Below are positions 1 to 7,284 of a stretch of 17,466 nt of DNA, one piece after another. The position numbers and the translations under genes are program-made. This DNA comes from Thermoplasmata archaeon (GTDB lineage: Archaea; Thermoplasmatota; E2; UBA9212). Below the pieces are notes generated by a model, which worked only from the letters and a program-made list of their open reading frames with translations, searched no databases and had not been told where the DNA came from. Numbering within the stretch: the first letter of the stretch is position 1; each line of letters begins with the position of its first letter. The DNA lies in contig DUKC01000115.1 in the NCBI GenBank assembly GCA_013329495.1, forward strand, positions 2,364-19,829. Direction: 5' to 3'.

Positions 1-3
1 CTA

Positions 4-22
4 AAAAACTAGGGGGTGCCAT
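4..22. repeat. Left copy of a 19-base inverted repeat
   Basis: The sequence aaaaactaggggg-tgccat here reappears as its reverse complement at 7225-7245. The only difference inside the match is the G run, five here and seven there. Such a match in 7 kb is unlikely by chance. It could be the edge of a small dispersed repeat, which would also explain why the contig starts here, or it could be an amplification artefact. No transposase gene is nearby. Confidence 0.5.
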
Positions 23-180
23 GTAAAACAAATCATCATTGTTAGCGTTCCCCCAGAATTGTTGAATATTATAACGAGAGAGGGGAAGCAGGTAAAATTT
101 AAAAGCTTTTATTCCTCATATCTTTCATGCACAAATCTTTACACTTATATTATGATAAGAAAAAAACTATGAGTGTATTT

Positions 181-672
181 ATGAGTTCCCTGAGTGATCA
201 ATTATTAAAGGCTGGTCTTGTAACTAAGGATCAGGTAAAAAAGGCTGCTGAGAAGCCGAAATTTATCAAAAAGAAAAGAAAAAACACAAAAAAGTCTAAA
301 GAAGAACCGTCTGATCTCGCAAATTTTTATCAGCAAAGAGCCAATGAAACTAATAAAGAGAAACAAGAAGCAGCTCGAATAAAGCAGGAAGCGGCTAGAA
401 TAAAGAAGCTAACAAATAAGAAAATTAATAAACTTATTACGGAGAATCTACTCAACGATGAGGCTGCAGAGATTCGCTATAATTTTGTAGTAGGAACTAC
501 AATTAAGTATTTATATGTAACTGAGCAACAGCAACAAGATTTAGCTGATGGCAAGCTCGCTATAACATTCTTAGGAGGAAAGCGCTCCATTATACCTATA
601 GATATTGGCCATGAAATCTTGAAAATTAACCCCGATAAAATTGTGGTTTCCATCGAGGATAAGTCTGATTAA
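181..672 (+). CDS. DUF2058 (YaiL-type) protein
   Basis: This is a highly charged cytoplasmic protein of the DUF2058 family, found in gammaproteobacteria and represented by YaiL of E. coli; its role is not settled. The opening MSSLSDQLLKAGLV is the usual N-terminus of the family, so I start at 181 rather than at the in-frame ATGs at 127 or 169; none has a strong ribosome binding site. A lysine-rich stretch and a Glu/Ala/Lys coiled-coil region with a tandem EAARIKQ repeat (about residues 60-75) follow. The C-terminal half is a compact domain with KYLYVTEQQQQDLADG and the ending typical of the family. It has no visible enzyme motif. It is separated by 122 bases from the TonB-like gene and is probably its own unit. 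Confidence 0.8.
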   Translation: MSSLSDQLLKAGLVTKDQVKKAAEKPKFIKKKRKNTKKSKEEPSDLANFYQQRANETNKEKQEAARIKQEAARIKKLTNKKINKLITENLLNDEAAEIRYNFVVGTTIKYLYVTEQQQQDLADGKLAITFLGGKRSIIPIDIGHEILKINPDKIVVSIEDKSD

Positions 673-725
673 GTTGTATTTTAGGGTCGTCATACAATCA
701 GATCGCAATATCTGTCTTGATGTGA

Positions 726-731
726 TATAAT
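726..731 (+). promoter_or_regulatory. Possible -10 box upstream of the TonB-like gene
   Basis: A perfect TATAAT lies in the 122-base gap before the TonB-like gene. I see no good -35 box 16-18 bases upstream (TCGCAA at 703-708 is poor), so this is a weak bacterial promoter call. It would serve the long gene block from 795 to 6617. Confidence 0.3.
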
Positions 732-794
732 TAGCTTAGCGGCGGGGTTCGCGGGCAAAACTAAACTAATATAAATACAATAATAAATCTGCTT

Positions 795-1679
795 ATGTCT
801 TCTACAGTAAAAAAAATCAGTAAATCTCCACTTTATTTCACAATACCTGCGTCATTGTTATTACATGCTGGTTTGTATTCAATGGGTATTCGACCACCTG
901 ACTTTCCGGAAGCTCCTCGAGCTCCAACTTTTGATGTGACAATGGTAATACCTCAAAATGTTGAAGCACCTGAGAAAGCAGACTTTATTGCCAATGCGAA
1001 CCAAGTTGGTAGCGGTAGTGAAGACAAGAAAAGTCGAATAAAAAGCCAGTTTGCATCAAACCAACAAAATTTTAATACGGGTGAAGATCTAGTCGATGCG
1101 GAAAAAAGTGTAGCTGAAATTACACCAAAACCAGAGCCGCAGATACTAACCACTAAAGGGAAGACAGATAAATTTGTAGATAAACTCCCAGAAGAAAAGC
1201 CACAAGAAGACCCTGTTACAACAGTAGTCAATAATTCTGAAAAAACTGAAGCGATAGCGCAGTTGATGGCAGAAATGAGCAAACAGGAAGAGCAGTTTGC
1301 TAGACGGCCTAGGATACATTTTGTTGATTCACTCAGCGCAAAAGGGAGCGAAGCAGCAGAATATATTTATAAGTGGTCTAAAAAACTTGAACGCATCGGG
1401 AATATTAACTTTCCGCAAAAAGCGTTGGACCTAAGTTTAAGTGGTACACTCATTTTAAATGCTACTATAGATAGAGCAGGTAGGTTAGTTGAAATACAAA
1501 TTGCCGTATCATCTGGCTCAAAAATTCTTGATGATGCAGCGATTAAAATTGTTAAATTAGCGGCACCATATGATCCACTATCTAAAGGAATACGGAAGAA
1601 GTACGACCAATTAAATATCACTCGAACCCTTGTTTTTCATAAATCTGAAGGTGAAGAGGCGGTATTCTCCTCAAATTAA
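795..1679 (+). CDS. TonB-family energy transducer-like protein
   Basis: This 294-residue protein has the TonB layout. A short cytoplasmic N-terminus leads to one membrane anchor (about residues 13-32), then a long Pro/Glu/Lys-rich periplasmic spacer, and a C-terminal TonB-like domain (about 205-280) containing SGTLILNATIDRAGRL and SSGSKILDDAAIKIV. TonB proteins carry proton-motive energy from ExbB/ExbD to outer-membrane receptors. No exbB, exbD or receptor gene is present here. Its position just before yqgE, ruvX, pyrR and pyrB matches Pseudomonas aeruginosa, where the TonB3 gene occupies this place and has been linked to twitching motility; I recall that from the literature and it is not shown by this sequence. 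It may serve pili or the cell envelope rather than iron uptake. The start at 795 puts the anchor at the normal distance from the N-terminus. Confidence 0.85.
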   Translation: MSSTVKKISKSPLYFTIPASLLLHAGLYSMGIRPPDFPEAPRAPTFDVTMVIPQNVEAPEKADFIANANQVGSGSEDKKSRIKSQFASNQQNFNTGEDLVDAEKSVAEITPKPEPQILTTKGKTDKFVDKLPEEKPQEDPVTTVVNNSEKTEAIAQLMAEMSKQEEQFARRPRIHFVDSLSAKGSEAAEYIYKWSKKLERIGNINFPQKALDLSLSGTLILNATIDRAGRLVEIQIAVSSGSKILDDAAIKIVKLAAPYDPLSKGIRKKYDQLNITRTLVFHKSEGEEAVFSSN

Positions 1680-1707
1680 CATACACTAGCGAGACCAACG
1701 CAACACC

Positions 1708-2289
1708 ATGGCAAGTGAAAATACAGACACGGAAAGTAGCTTTCTGCAAAGCCAGCTACTGATAGCAATGCCGAGTATGGGTGACCCTTACTTTGAGCAT
1801 TCTGTGACTTTAATTTGCCAGCATAATAATGATGGTTGCTTTGGGCTCACGATTAATAGACCAATTGAAATAACAATTGATGAGCTTTTTGACCAGCTCG
1901 ACATTCCAACGGAAGATTCTCTAGTAAAAGGTATACCTGCACTGAGAGGTGGTCCTGTTCAAATAGAGCAAGGCTTTATTATCCATGATACCGATAGACA
2001 ATGGGAAAACACACTAAGCATTTGTGATGATCTGGCGGTAACTGCCTCACGAGATATTTTATTTGATATTGCAAAAGGCGAAGGTCCTGATAATTTTTTA
2101 TTAACACTCGGCTGTGCAAGCTGGGCGCCAGGGCAGATGGAAGAAGAAATCATGAATAATTCATGGTTAAACTGTCCTGTGGATAAGCAAATAATATTTG
2201 ATACTCCCTATGAAAAGCGCTGGAAAGGCGCTGCTGATACATTAGGGTTTGATGTCAATATCATTAGTGATGTTGCTGGACACGATTGA
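1708..2289 (+). CDS. yqgE: YqgE/AlgH family protein (UPF0301)
   Basis: This 193-residue protein matches the YqgE/AlgH family along its whole length. It has the opening LLIAMPSMGDPYFEHSV, the ICQHNNDGCFGLTINRP block, GGPVQIEQGFIIHD, LLTLGCASWAPGQMEEEI, and the typical ending SDVAGHD. The family fold is known but its biochemical role is not; in Pseudomonas it was named AlgH for an effect on alginate regulation. It directly precedes ruvX, as in most gammaproteobacteria, with no gap between stop and next start. The ribosome binding site before 1708 is weak (a GAG about 17 bases upstream). Confidence 0.93.
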   Translation: MASENTDTESSFLQSQLLIAMPSMGDPYFEHSVTLICQHNNDGCFGLTINRPIEITIDELFDQLDIPTEDSLVKGIPALRGGPVQIEQGFIIHDTDRQWENTLSICDDLAVTASRDILFDIAKGEGPDNFLLTLGCASWAPGQMEEEIMNNSWLNCPVDKQIIFDTPYEKRWKGAADTLGFDVNIISDVAGHD

Positions 2290-2715
2290 TTGGCTACGGT
2301 TATAGCTTTTGATTTTGGGCTTAAACGCACTGGGGTTGCAGTTGGCAATACGCTAATGGGTAGCGCCTCGCCAGAATGTACGTTAATCGGTAAAGATGAG
2401 CAACCAGATTGGGAAGGCATCACCAGATTATTTAATGAATGGAAGCCAGCCCAGTTAGTCGTTGGGATGCCAACTGAACTAGATGGTAGCGAAAGCCCAC
2501 TAAAAAAACGGATTGAACGTTTTTGTAATCAGCTTCATGGTCGGTATCAGTTACCTGTTGATCAGGAAAATGAACAGTTTACATCTATAGAGGCAGCACA
2601 ACGATTAAAACAGTTACGCCAAAGTGGTCGTAAACAAAAAGTTACAAAAGAAGAAGTAGATAAAATAGCAGCAGCAATCATTTTAGAAAACTGGATGCAA
2701 AAAAACGGGCACTGA
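2290..2715 (+). CDS. ruvX: RuvX/YqgF Holliday-junction resolvase-like nuclease
   Basis: This is a 141-residue RNase H-fold protein of the RuvX/YqgF family, which acts on Holliday junctions and has been linked to 16S pre-rRNA 5' maturation. Three acidic residues fit the catalytic set: Asp8 in FDFGLKRTGVAVG, Glu95 in the NEQFTSIEA segment, and Asp124 in VDKIAAAIILENW. The family usually shows DER where this protein has NEQ, so the acidic residue is kept but its neighbours differ. GMPTELDG (59-66) is also conserved. The start is a TTG at 2290, directly after the yqgE stop, which gives a full-length N-terminus and implies translational coupling. Confidence 0.92.
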   Translation: MATVIAFDFGLKRTGVAVGNTLMGSASPECTLIGKDEQPDWEGITRLFNEWKPAQLVVGMPTELDGSESPLKKRIERFCNQLHGRYQLPVDQENEQFTSIEAAQRLKQLRQSGRKQKVTKEEVDKIAAAIILENWMQKNGH

Positions 2716-2737
2716 ACAAGTTAATGTGGGACAGAAT

Positions 2738-3274
2738 ATGAGCACGGTGATGAAACATCAAAATAATAATGAATATAATGTTGATGAACTATTAGATAGT
2801 ATGGCACATGAACTGCGTGAGCAATTTGGAAGTGCACTTGATGAAACAGTTATGGTGGGGATTCACTCTGCAGGTGTGTGGGTTGCTCAACGTCTTCATG
2901 ATTTACTTAAAATTAAAGAGCCACTAGGAAAGCTGAATATCAGCTTTTATCGAGATGACTTCAGCCGTATTGGCTTGCATCCGCAAATTAAACCATCAAA
3001 ACTTCCTTTTACGCTAGAAAATAAACATATCATTTTAGTAGATGATGTACTATATACAGGACGAACCATTAGAGCAGCGATGAATGAGCTGTTTGATTTT
3101 GGTCGACCCGCAAGCATAACTTTGGCAGTGTTAATCGACAGAGGCCATAGGGAGCTTCCAATAGAAGCGCAAGTTGTTGGTTTCAAAAGAGAGATGGAAG
3201 TTGATAGTTATTTTAAACTAACAAATGATGATAATAAGTTGGAATTAAGCATTATAAATCGTGAGCAAAACTAA
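2738..3274 (+). CDS. pyrR: PyrR-type bifunctional regulator/uracil phosphoribosyltransferase
   Basis: This 178-residue type I phosphoribosyltransferase has the PRPP-binding loop [10 protein letters not shown] at residues 101-110, and [13 protein letters not shown] and [12 protein letters not shown] upstream of it, as in PyrR. PyrR converts uracil and PRPP to UMP, and in Gram-positive bacteria also binds pyr mRNA; no attenuator is visible here, and in Pseudomonas-type genomes the regulatory role is unclear. I choose ATG 2738 because GTGGGA at 2726-2731 makes a ribosome binding site six bases upstream; a GTG start at 2726 is possible. The 3' end overlaps pyrB by 14 bases. Confidence 0.9.
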   Translation: MSTVMKHQNNNEYNVDELLDSMAHELREQFGSALDETVMVGIHSAGVWVAQRLHDLLKIKEPLGKLNISFYRDDFSRIGLHPQIKPSKLPFTLENKHIILVDDVLYTGRTIRAAMNELFDFGRPASITLAVLIDRGHRELPIEAQVVGFKREMEVDSYFKLTNDDNKLELSIINREQN

Positions 3275-4292
3275 CTCACCAGAAAACCAAGGGAGAGAAA
3301 TCAATATAACTCCCGGCCCTTTGCCATCATCCATGCAACTCAATGCAGATGGCAAGCTTAAACATTTTCTGACAATTGAAGGTTTGCCACCTTTATTATT
3401 GGAAGAAATCCTTAATCGCGCAGATCAGTTTGTTTCTCTTCCCGGAAAAGCACAGGTTCAAGCACCATTGCTAAGAGGCAAAACGGTGATGAACTTATTC
3501 TTTGAAAATTCTACACGAACTAGAACTACATTTGAACTCGCTGCAAAAAGACTTTCTGCTGATCTCTTAAATCTCGATATACGCAATTCATCCGCAACTA
3601 AAGGCGAAAGTTTACTTGATACCATTCGCAATTTAGAAGCTATGGGTTGTGATATGTTTGTTGTTCGACACTCAAGTAGTGGTGCTGCACACTTTATCGC
3701 GCGTTATTGCGCACCACATATTAGCGTTATAAATGCCGGAGATGGAAAGCATGCTCATCCGACTCAGGCGATGCTGGATATGCTTACGATCCGCCAACAT
3801 AAAGGTGATTTCCCGCCACTTAAAGTTGCCATTGTAGGTGATATTAAACACTCTCGGGTGGCACGTTCCCTAATCCATGCTTTAACGACGCTATGTTGTG
3901 GAGAAATTCGAGTTATCTCACCAAAAACTTTAATGCCAGAAAGTATTGAGCAGATGGGTGTTAATGTGTATACAGATATTGAAAAAGGTGTTGTGGATGT
4001 TGATGTAGTGATCATGTTGCGCTTGCAACATGAGCGCATGAACTCTGCTCTTTTACCTTCAGTCAGAGAATATTATGCACGCTATGGTTTAACTGAAGAG
4101 CGCCTTGAACTGGCTAAACCTGATGCAATTGTCATGCACCCCGGCCCAGTAAACCGAGGTGTTGAAATTGATTCACGAGTAGCAGATGGACCACAGTCAG
4201 TTATTATGCAACAGGTAACCAATGGAGTTGCAGTACGTATGGCTGTTATGTCGATGGTGCTTGGCTCACAAGCAATGGTTGATGGGAGCTAA
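3261..4292 (+). CDS. pyrB: Aspartate carbamoyltransferase catalytic subunit
   Basis: PyrB joins carbamoyl phosphate and aspartate to make carbamoyl aspartate, the first committed step of pyrimidine synthesis, in the cytoplasm. The 343-residue protein has the carbamoyl-phosphate loop STRTRTT at 84-90, HPTQ at 166-169 and MHPGP at 292-296. The N-terminal extension of about 35 residues before [10 protein letters not shown] is typical of the Pseudomonas-type enzyme, which forms a large complex with an inactive dihydroorotase-like partner instead of using PyrI. That partner is the next gene, one base away. The start is a GTG inside the end of pyrR; the only ATG that would keep the core is at 3333 and has no ribosome binding site. 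Confidence 0.95.
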   Translation: MSKTNSPENQGREINITPGPLPSSMQLNADGKLKHFLTIEGLPPLLLEEILNRADQFVSLPGKAQVQAPLLRGKTVMNLFFENSTRTRTTFELAAKRLSADLLNLDIRNSSATKGESLLDTIRNLEAMGCDMFVVRHSSSGAAHFIARYCAPHISVINAGDGKHAHPTQAMLDMLTIRQHKGDFPPLKVAIVGDIKHSRVARSLIHALTTLCCGEIRVISPKTLMPESIEQMGVNVYTDIEKGVVDVDVVIMLRLQHERMNSALLPSVREYYARYGLTEERLELAKPDAIVMHPGPVNRGVEIDSRVADGPQSVIMQQVTNGVAVRMAVMSMVLGSQAMVDGS

Positions 4293-4293
4293 T

Positions 4294-5580
4294 ATGAGCA
4301 ACCATTCAACCCTCATCAAAGATGGCCGGATACTAGATCCGCAATCAGGCATTGATAAAGTTACTAATTTGGCTATCATGAAGGGCAAGATTATTGGCAT
4401 AGGTGAAGCTATACCTTCTAATTTTAAGCCTAAAAAAACCATCGATGCTAAAGATTTGTGGGTTTTACCCGGCATCGTTGATTTAAGCGCATATCTACGT
4501 GAACCCGGACAGGAAAATAAAACCAGAATCCCATTTGAAACTTATAGTGCGGCAAGTGCTGGAATAACCAGAATTTGTTGTATGCCAGAGGCAGATTCAC
4601 CAATTGATAGCGGCGCAACTGTAAAACTAATAAAAAGCAAAGCCAAGCAGGCTGGTTTTGCAAGAGTAAGTGTTATTGGCGCGCTAACGCAAAATCTTGC
4701 AGGTGAACAACTAAGTCATATGGGTAGCCTTAAATATGTTGGCTGCGTGGGCTTAAGTCAGGGGCATGAATCCATAAAAGACCTGGCAACCTTAAGAAAA
4801 GCGATGGAGTATGCCGCAACTTATGAGTTGCCATTATTTCTTCATCCTTTTGAGCATTCACTGATGGCACAGGGAGGCATGCATGAAGGTGCTCTCTCGA
4901 CTCGGTTAGGGTTACCTCCAATACCAGTTGCGGCGGAAACCGCTGCGATTGCACAAACACTGACTTTAGTGGAACAAACTCACACCCCAGTACACTTTTG
5001 TCGCCTTTCCACTGCTGACAGTGTAACAATGCTGACACAGGCAAAGCAAAGTGGCCTACCTGTAACAGCCGATGTGGCAGTTCATCAATTGTTTTTAACC
5101 GAAATGGATGTCAGCGAGTATAATCCACTTTGTCACACCATTCCTCCTCTGCGTTCAGAGAGAGATCGTGATGCATTGCGTGAAGCAGTTTCAAACGGGG
5201 TAATTGATGCAATTTGTTCAGATCACCAGCCCCATGAGATTGATGCAAAACTTGCGCCTTTTGAAGAAACTAGTCCGGGAATATCAGGTTTTGAAACCTT
5301 ACTTCCCTTGGCATTACGTTTAGTAGAAGAAAAATTAATTAGCCTTAGCCAAGCGATTTCTTACTTAACTCATCAGCCTGCCAAACTGGTTAATTTAAAA
5401 GCTGGCTCGCTAGAAACGGGGCACAGTGCTGATTTCAGTCTATTTGATCCCAATAATCTATGGCAACTGGATGTGAGTAAACTATTAAGTGAAGGTAAAA
5501 ACACACCTTTTTCAGGCTGGAGTTTTCAGGGGAAAACAGTAGAAACATTTATTAAAGGTAAAAGCGTCTTTAGCCTATGA
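4294..5580 (+). CDS. pyrX: Dihydroorotase-like protein lacking metal ligands (PyrC', PyrX)
   Basis: This 428-residue protein is an amidohydrolase-fold relative of dihydroorotase that is probably inactive. Active enzymes have HxH before LREPG to bind zinc; here residues 63-72 read DLSAYLREPG, so both histidines are replaced (Ser65, Tyr67). The later SDHQPHE segment near the C-terminal third is kept. In Pseudomonas the same inactive protein, encoded just after pyrB, is needed to assemble aspartate carbamoyltransferase, and a separate true dihydroorotase is made elsewhere; I infer the same here. ATG 4294 follows the pyrB stop by one base and has GGGAG five bases before it. In-frame codons upstream lie inside pyrB and give an unrelated N-terminus. 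Confidence 0.92.
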   Translation: MSNHSTLIKDGRILDPQSGIDKVTNLAIMKGKIIGIGEAIPSNFKPKKTIDAKDLWVLPGIVDLSAYLREPGQENKTRIPFETYSAASAGITRICCMPEADSPIDSGATVKLIKSKAKQAGFARVSVIGALTQNLAGEQLSHMGSLKYVGCVGLSQGHESIKDLATLRKAMEYAATYELPLFLHPFEHSLMAQGGMHEGALSTRLGLPPIPVAAETAAIAQTLTLVEQTHTPVHFCRLSTADSVTMLTQAKQSGLPVTADVAVHQLFLTEMDVSEYNPLCHTIPPLRSERDRDALREAVSNGVIDAICSDHQPHEIDAKLAPFEETSPGISGFETLLPLALRLVEEKLISLSQAISYLTHQPAKLVNLKAGSLETGHSADFSLFDPNNLWQLDVSKLLSEGKNTPFSGWSFQGKTVETFIKGKSVFSL

Positions 5581-6617
5581 GTTTATCGCGGATAGTAAAA
5601 GCTATGCTGGGTTTTTTCTGCCTGATTTCAACTTGTCATGGAAGCCCTTTAAAATCAGATGAAAGTGTTTTCTTTTTCCCCACATCCGCCAATCAGGATA
5701 AGAATTTAAAATGGAATATTCCCATTCATCACTGGGTCTTTGAAAAAGAAGAAGACGGCATAGGCAATATATTTACCCAAAAGGTTTTCTCTGAGATTGC
5801 TGAAACACTGGAGGTTACTGAGGAGCAAGCACATTCTGAGCTTTTTAGAAAACGTCTAGGATGGTTTCTGGTCGATAATGAACGCAATAAAAAAATAGAG
5901 ATTTGCCTTGAAAATAAACAAAAAGAACAATTAGAACTTACCTCTGCAAATGGTCACGCAACTACAGCGTTTACATTTGAAACAAAGGCTCAAGACTCTA
6001 CGTGGTTAAGCTATAAGGTACTCAAAGATGATCGTTTGTTTGAAGGCAAGGTACAATTAATTCCTAAAACTGGTTTAACGGTCATATCAGATATAGATGA
6101 CACAATTAAAGTCAGTGAAGTTCTGGATAAGAAAACGCTGATCAAAAATACCTTTCTTGAGCCTTTTAAAGCAACAGCTGGAATGCCTGAATATTATAAA
6201 AAGCTACAAGAGCAGGGTGCATATTTCCATTATGTTTCTGCATCTCCCTGGCAGCTATATCCCAGCCTGGAACTTTTTATGGAGGAAAACTACCCAGCAG
6301 GAACAGTATCCTTAAGAAACTTTCGTTTAAAAGATAGTAGCATTCTTAAATTTTTAAAATCTTCAGAAAATTATAAGACGGCACAAATTAGAAATATTAT
6401 ACAACGCTACCCAAAGCATCAGTTCATTCTAATAGGAGATAGTGGAGAGCACGACCCAGAAGTGTATGCTGCCATATACGAACAATTTCCAACAGCAATC
6501 AAGTCTATCCAGATTCGTGCTGTCACAAATTCTGATTTGAGTGATCAACGCTTTAATGCAACCTTTAAAGAGGTTCCCAAGAGAATTTGGAAGCTATTTT
6601 CCGAGCCTAATAAATAA
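5577..6617 (+). CDS. Exported App1-type (DUF2183) phosphatase
   Basis: This 346-residue protein contains the catalytic domain of the App1/DUF2183 family, HAD-like phosphatases; yeast App1 is a phosphatidate phosphatase. The nucleophile motif SDIDDTIK is at 171-178, followed by YVSASPWQLYP (219-229) and the acidic motif GDSGEHDPE (287-295). An N-terminal signal peptide ends near CHGSP (residues 20-24), so it probably acts in the periplasm; Cys20 could make it a lipoprotein, but the lipobox is poor. Its ATG overlaps the stop of the previous gene (ATGA), which ties it to the pyr block although no link to pyrimidines is obvious. The substrate could be a phospholipid; this is inferred from the family only. 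Confidence 0.85.
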   Translation: MSLSRIVKAMLGFFCLISTCHGSPLKSDESVFFFPTSANQDKNLKWNIPIHHWVFEKEEDGIGNIFTQKVFSEIAETLEVTEEQAHSELFRKRLGWFLVDNERNKKIEICLENKQKEQLELTSANGHATTAFTFETKAQDSTWLSYKVLKDDRLFEGKVQLIPKTGLTVISDIDDTIKVSEVLDKKTLIKNTFLEPFKATAGMPEYYKKLQEQGAYFHYVSASPWQLYPSLELFMEENYPAGTVSLRNFRLKDSSILKFLKSSENYKTAQIRNIIQRYPKHQFILIGDSGEHDPEVYAAIYEQFPTAIKSIQIRAVTNSDLSDQRFNATFKEVPKRIWKLFSEPNK

Positions 6618-6726
6618 ACCTAGAATCCTCGTTAGACAGGATAAGTGTGCTACTGTGGTGCGTGGCTAGGCGAAACTGTGTGGAATATTGTTGCACCATG
6701 CCAGCGCTCAACTGAGGACTTTAAGT
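6618..6726. other. Converging intergenic stretch with nested inverted repeats
   Basis: This gap lies between two genes that converge. TCCTCGTT (6626-6633) can pair with AACTGAGGA (6710-6718) with one bulge, and inside it TGGTGC (6656-6661) pairs exactly with GCACCA (6693-6698). It is richer in G and C than its neighbours. It lacks a T run, so a standard terminator is not shown. It may be a structured RNA end or a repeat. Confidence 0.25.
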
Positions 6727-6993
6727 TCAACTTACCGCTTTCTTAAGTGGGAATTGATGACCGTGCAGCATGAAATGCATGTGAACAAAAAGAGCATAGG
6801 CACGTCTTTCCCTATTCAATGAATGTGCATGGCGTTCAGCTTTATAAGCTTCAGCTCTACGAATATGATTGGCAACATACTGTTGTGTCTCTGCCAGATA
6901 TGCTGCTTCGCAGGACTTGGTATCACAAGCCGATGCATTAAATGAAAACATCACCGAGAATAATAAAAAAAAGCTGCTAATTAAACGACGCAT
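6727..6993 (-). CDS. Small exported protein of unknown function
   Basis: This 88-residue protein has a clear signal peptide: MRR, then a hydrophobic stretch (about 4-21) ending at NASA. The mature part starts with CDTKSCEAAYLAE, giving two cysteines four residues apart, and continues as a basic, His- and Arg-rich helix-like segment with HIRRAEAYKAERHAH. I do not recognise the family. GGAG lies five bases before the ATG on the minus strand, and TATAAAT just upstream of that could be a -10 box. It converges with the App1-type gene and so is transcribed alone. The ribosome binding site and signal peptide make it a likely real gene. Confidence 0.7.
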   Translation of the reverse strand: MRRLISSFFLLFSVMFSFNASACDTKSCEAAYLAETQQYVANHIRRAEAYKAERHAHSLNRERRAYALFVHMHFMLHGHQFPLKKAVS

Positions 6994-7166
6994 GGCTTAC
7001 TCCAAATATTTATATCAATTATTTTATTCGGCAGTATATTTTTCAGAATCTAATTAAAGTAGTCGCTTCAGATTTTCGGGGTATATAAGCAGATAATACT
7101 ATTCTGATGAGAATTGGCGGTAATATTTAGCTGATCAATGAATCCAGCCTGTTGAGCCATGCGTAT

Positions 7167-7185
7167 ACTGTAGGAAGACTACAGT
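7167..7185. other. Perfect 7-base hairpin
   Basis: ACTGTAG and CTACAGT flank the five-base loop GAAGA. It sits in the gap between the small exported protein and the thioredoxin gene, 40 bases before the inverted repeat. It has no T run after it, so it could be an operator or chance; no function is shown. Confidence 0.25.
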
Positions 7186-7224
7186 TCCAGAAAAACACTG
7201 TTGTGTAAAACGTAAAAAATCAAT

Positions 7225-7245
7225 ATGGCACCCCCCCTAGTTTTT
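7225..7245. repeat. Right copy of the inverted repeat
   Basis: ATGGCA, seven C, TAG and five T form the reverse complement of positions 4-22, with a two-base length difference in the C run. It lies 40 bases before the start of the thioredoxin gene. Together the two copies bracket almost the whole bacterial segment. Confidence 0.5.
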
Positions 7246-7284
7246 AATATCAGCTTTCAAGCAGGATGGAGACACATCATTAAA

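Noticed and set aside
2700..2737. PyrR-type attenuator before pyrR
   Set aside because: The gap is only 22 bases and holds no anti-terminator or terminator hairpin.
4222..4293. Longer N-terminus for the dihydroorotase-like gene
   Set aside because: These codons lie inside pyrB and give an unrelated sequence; ATG 4294 has GGGAG at the right distance.
7225..7284. Thioredoxin gene starting at 7225
   Set aside because: This start is within the inverted repeat, and the signal peptide begins at 7285.
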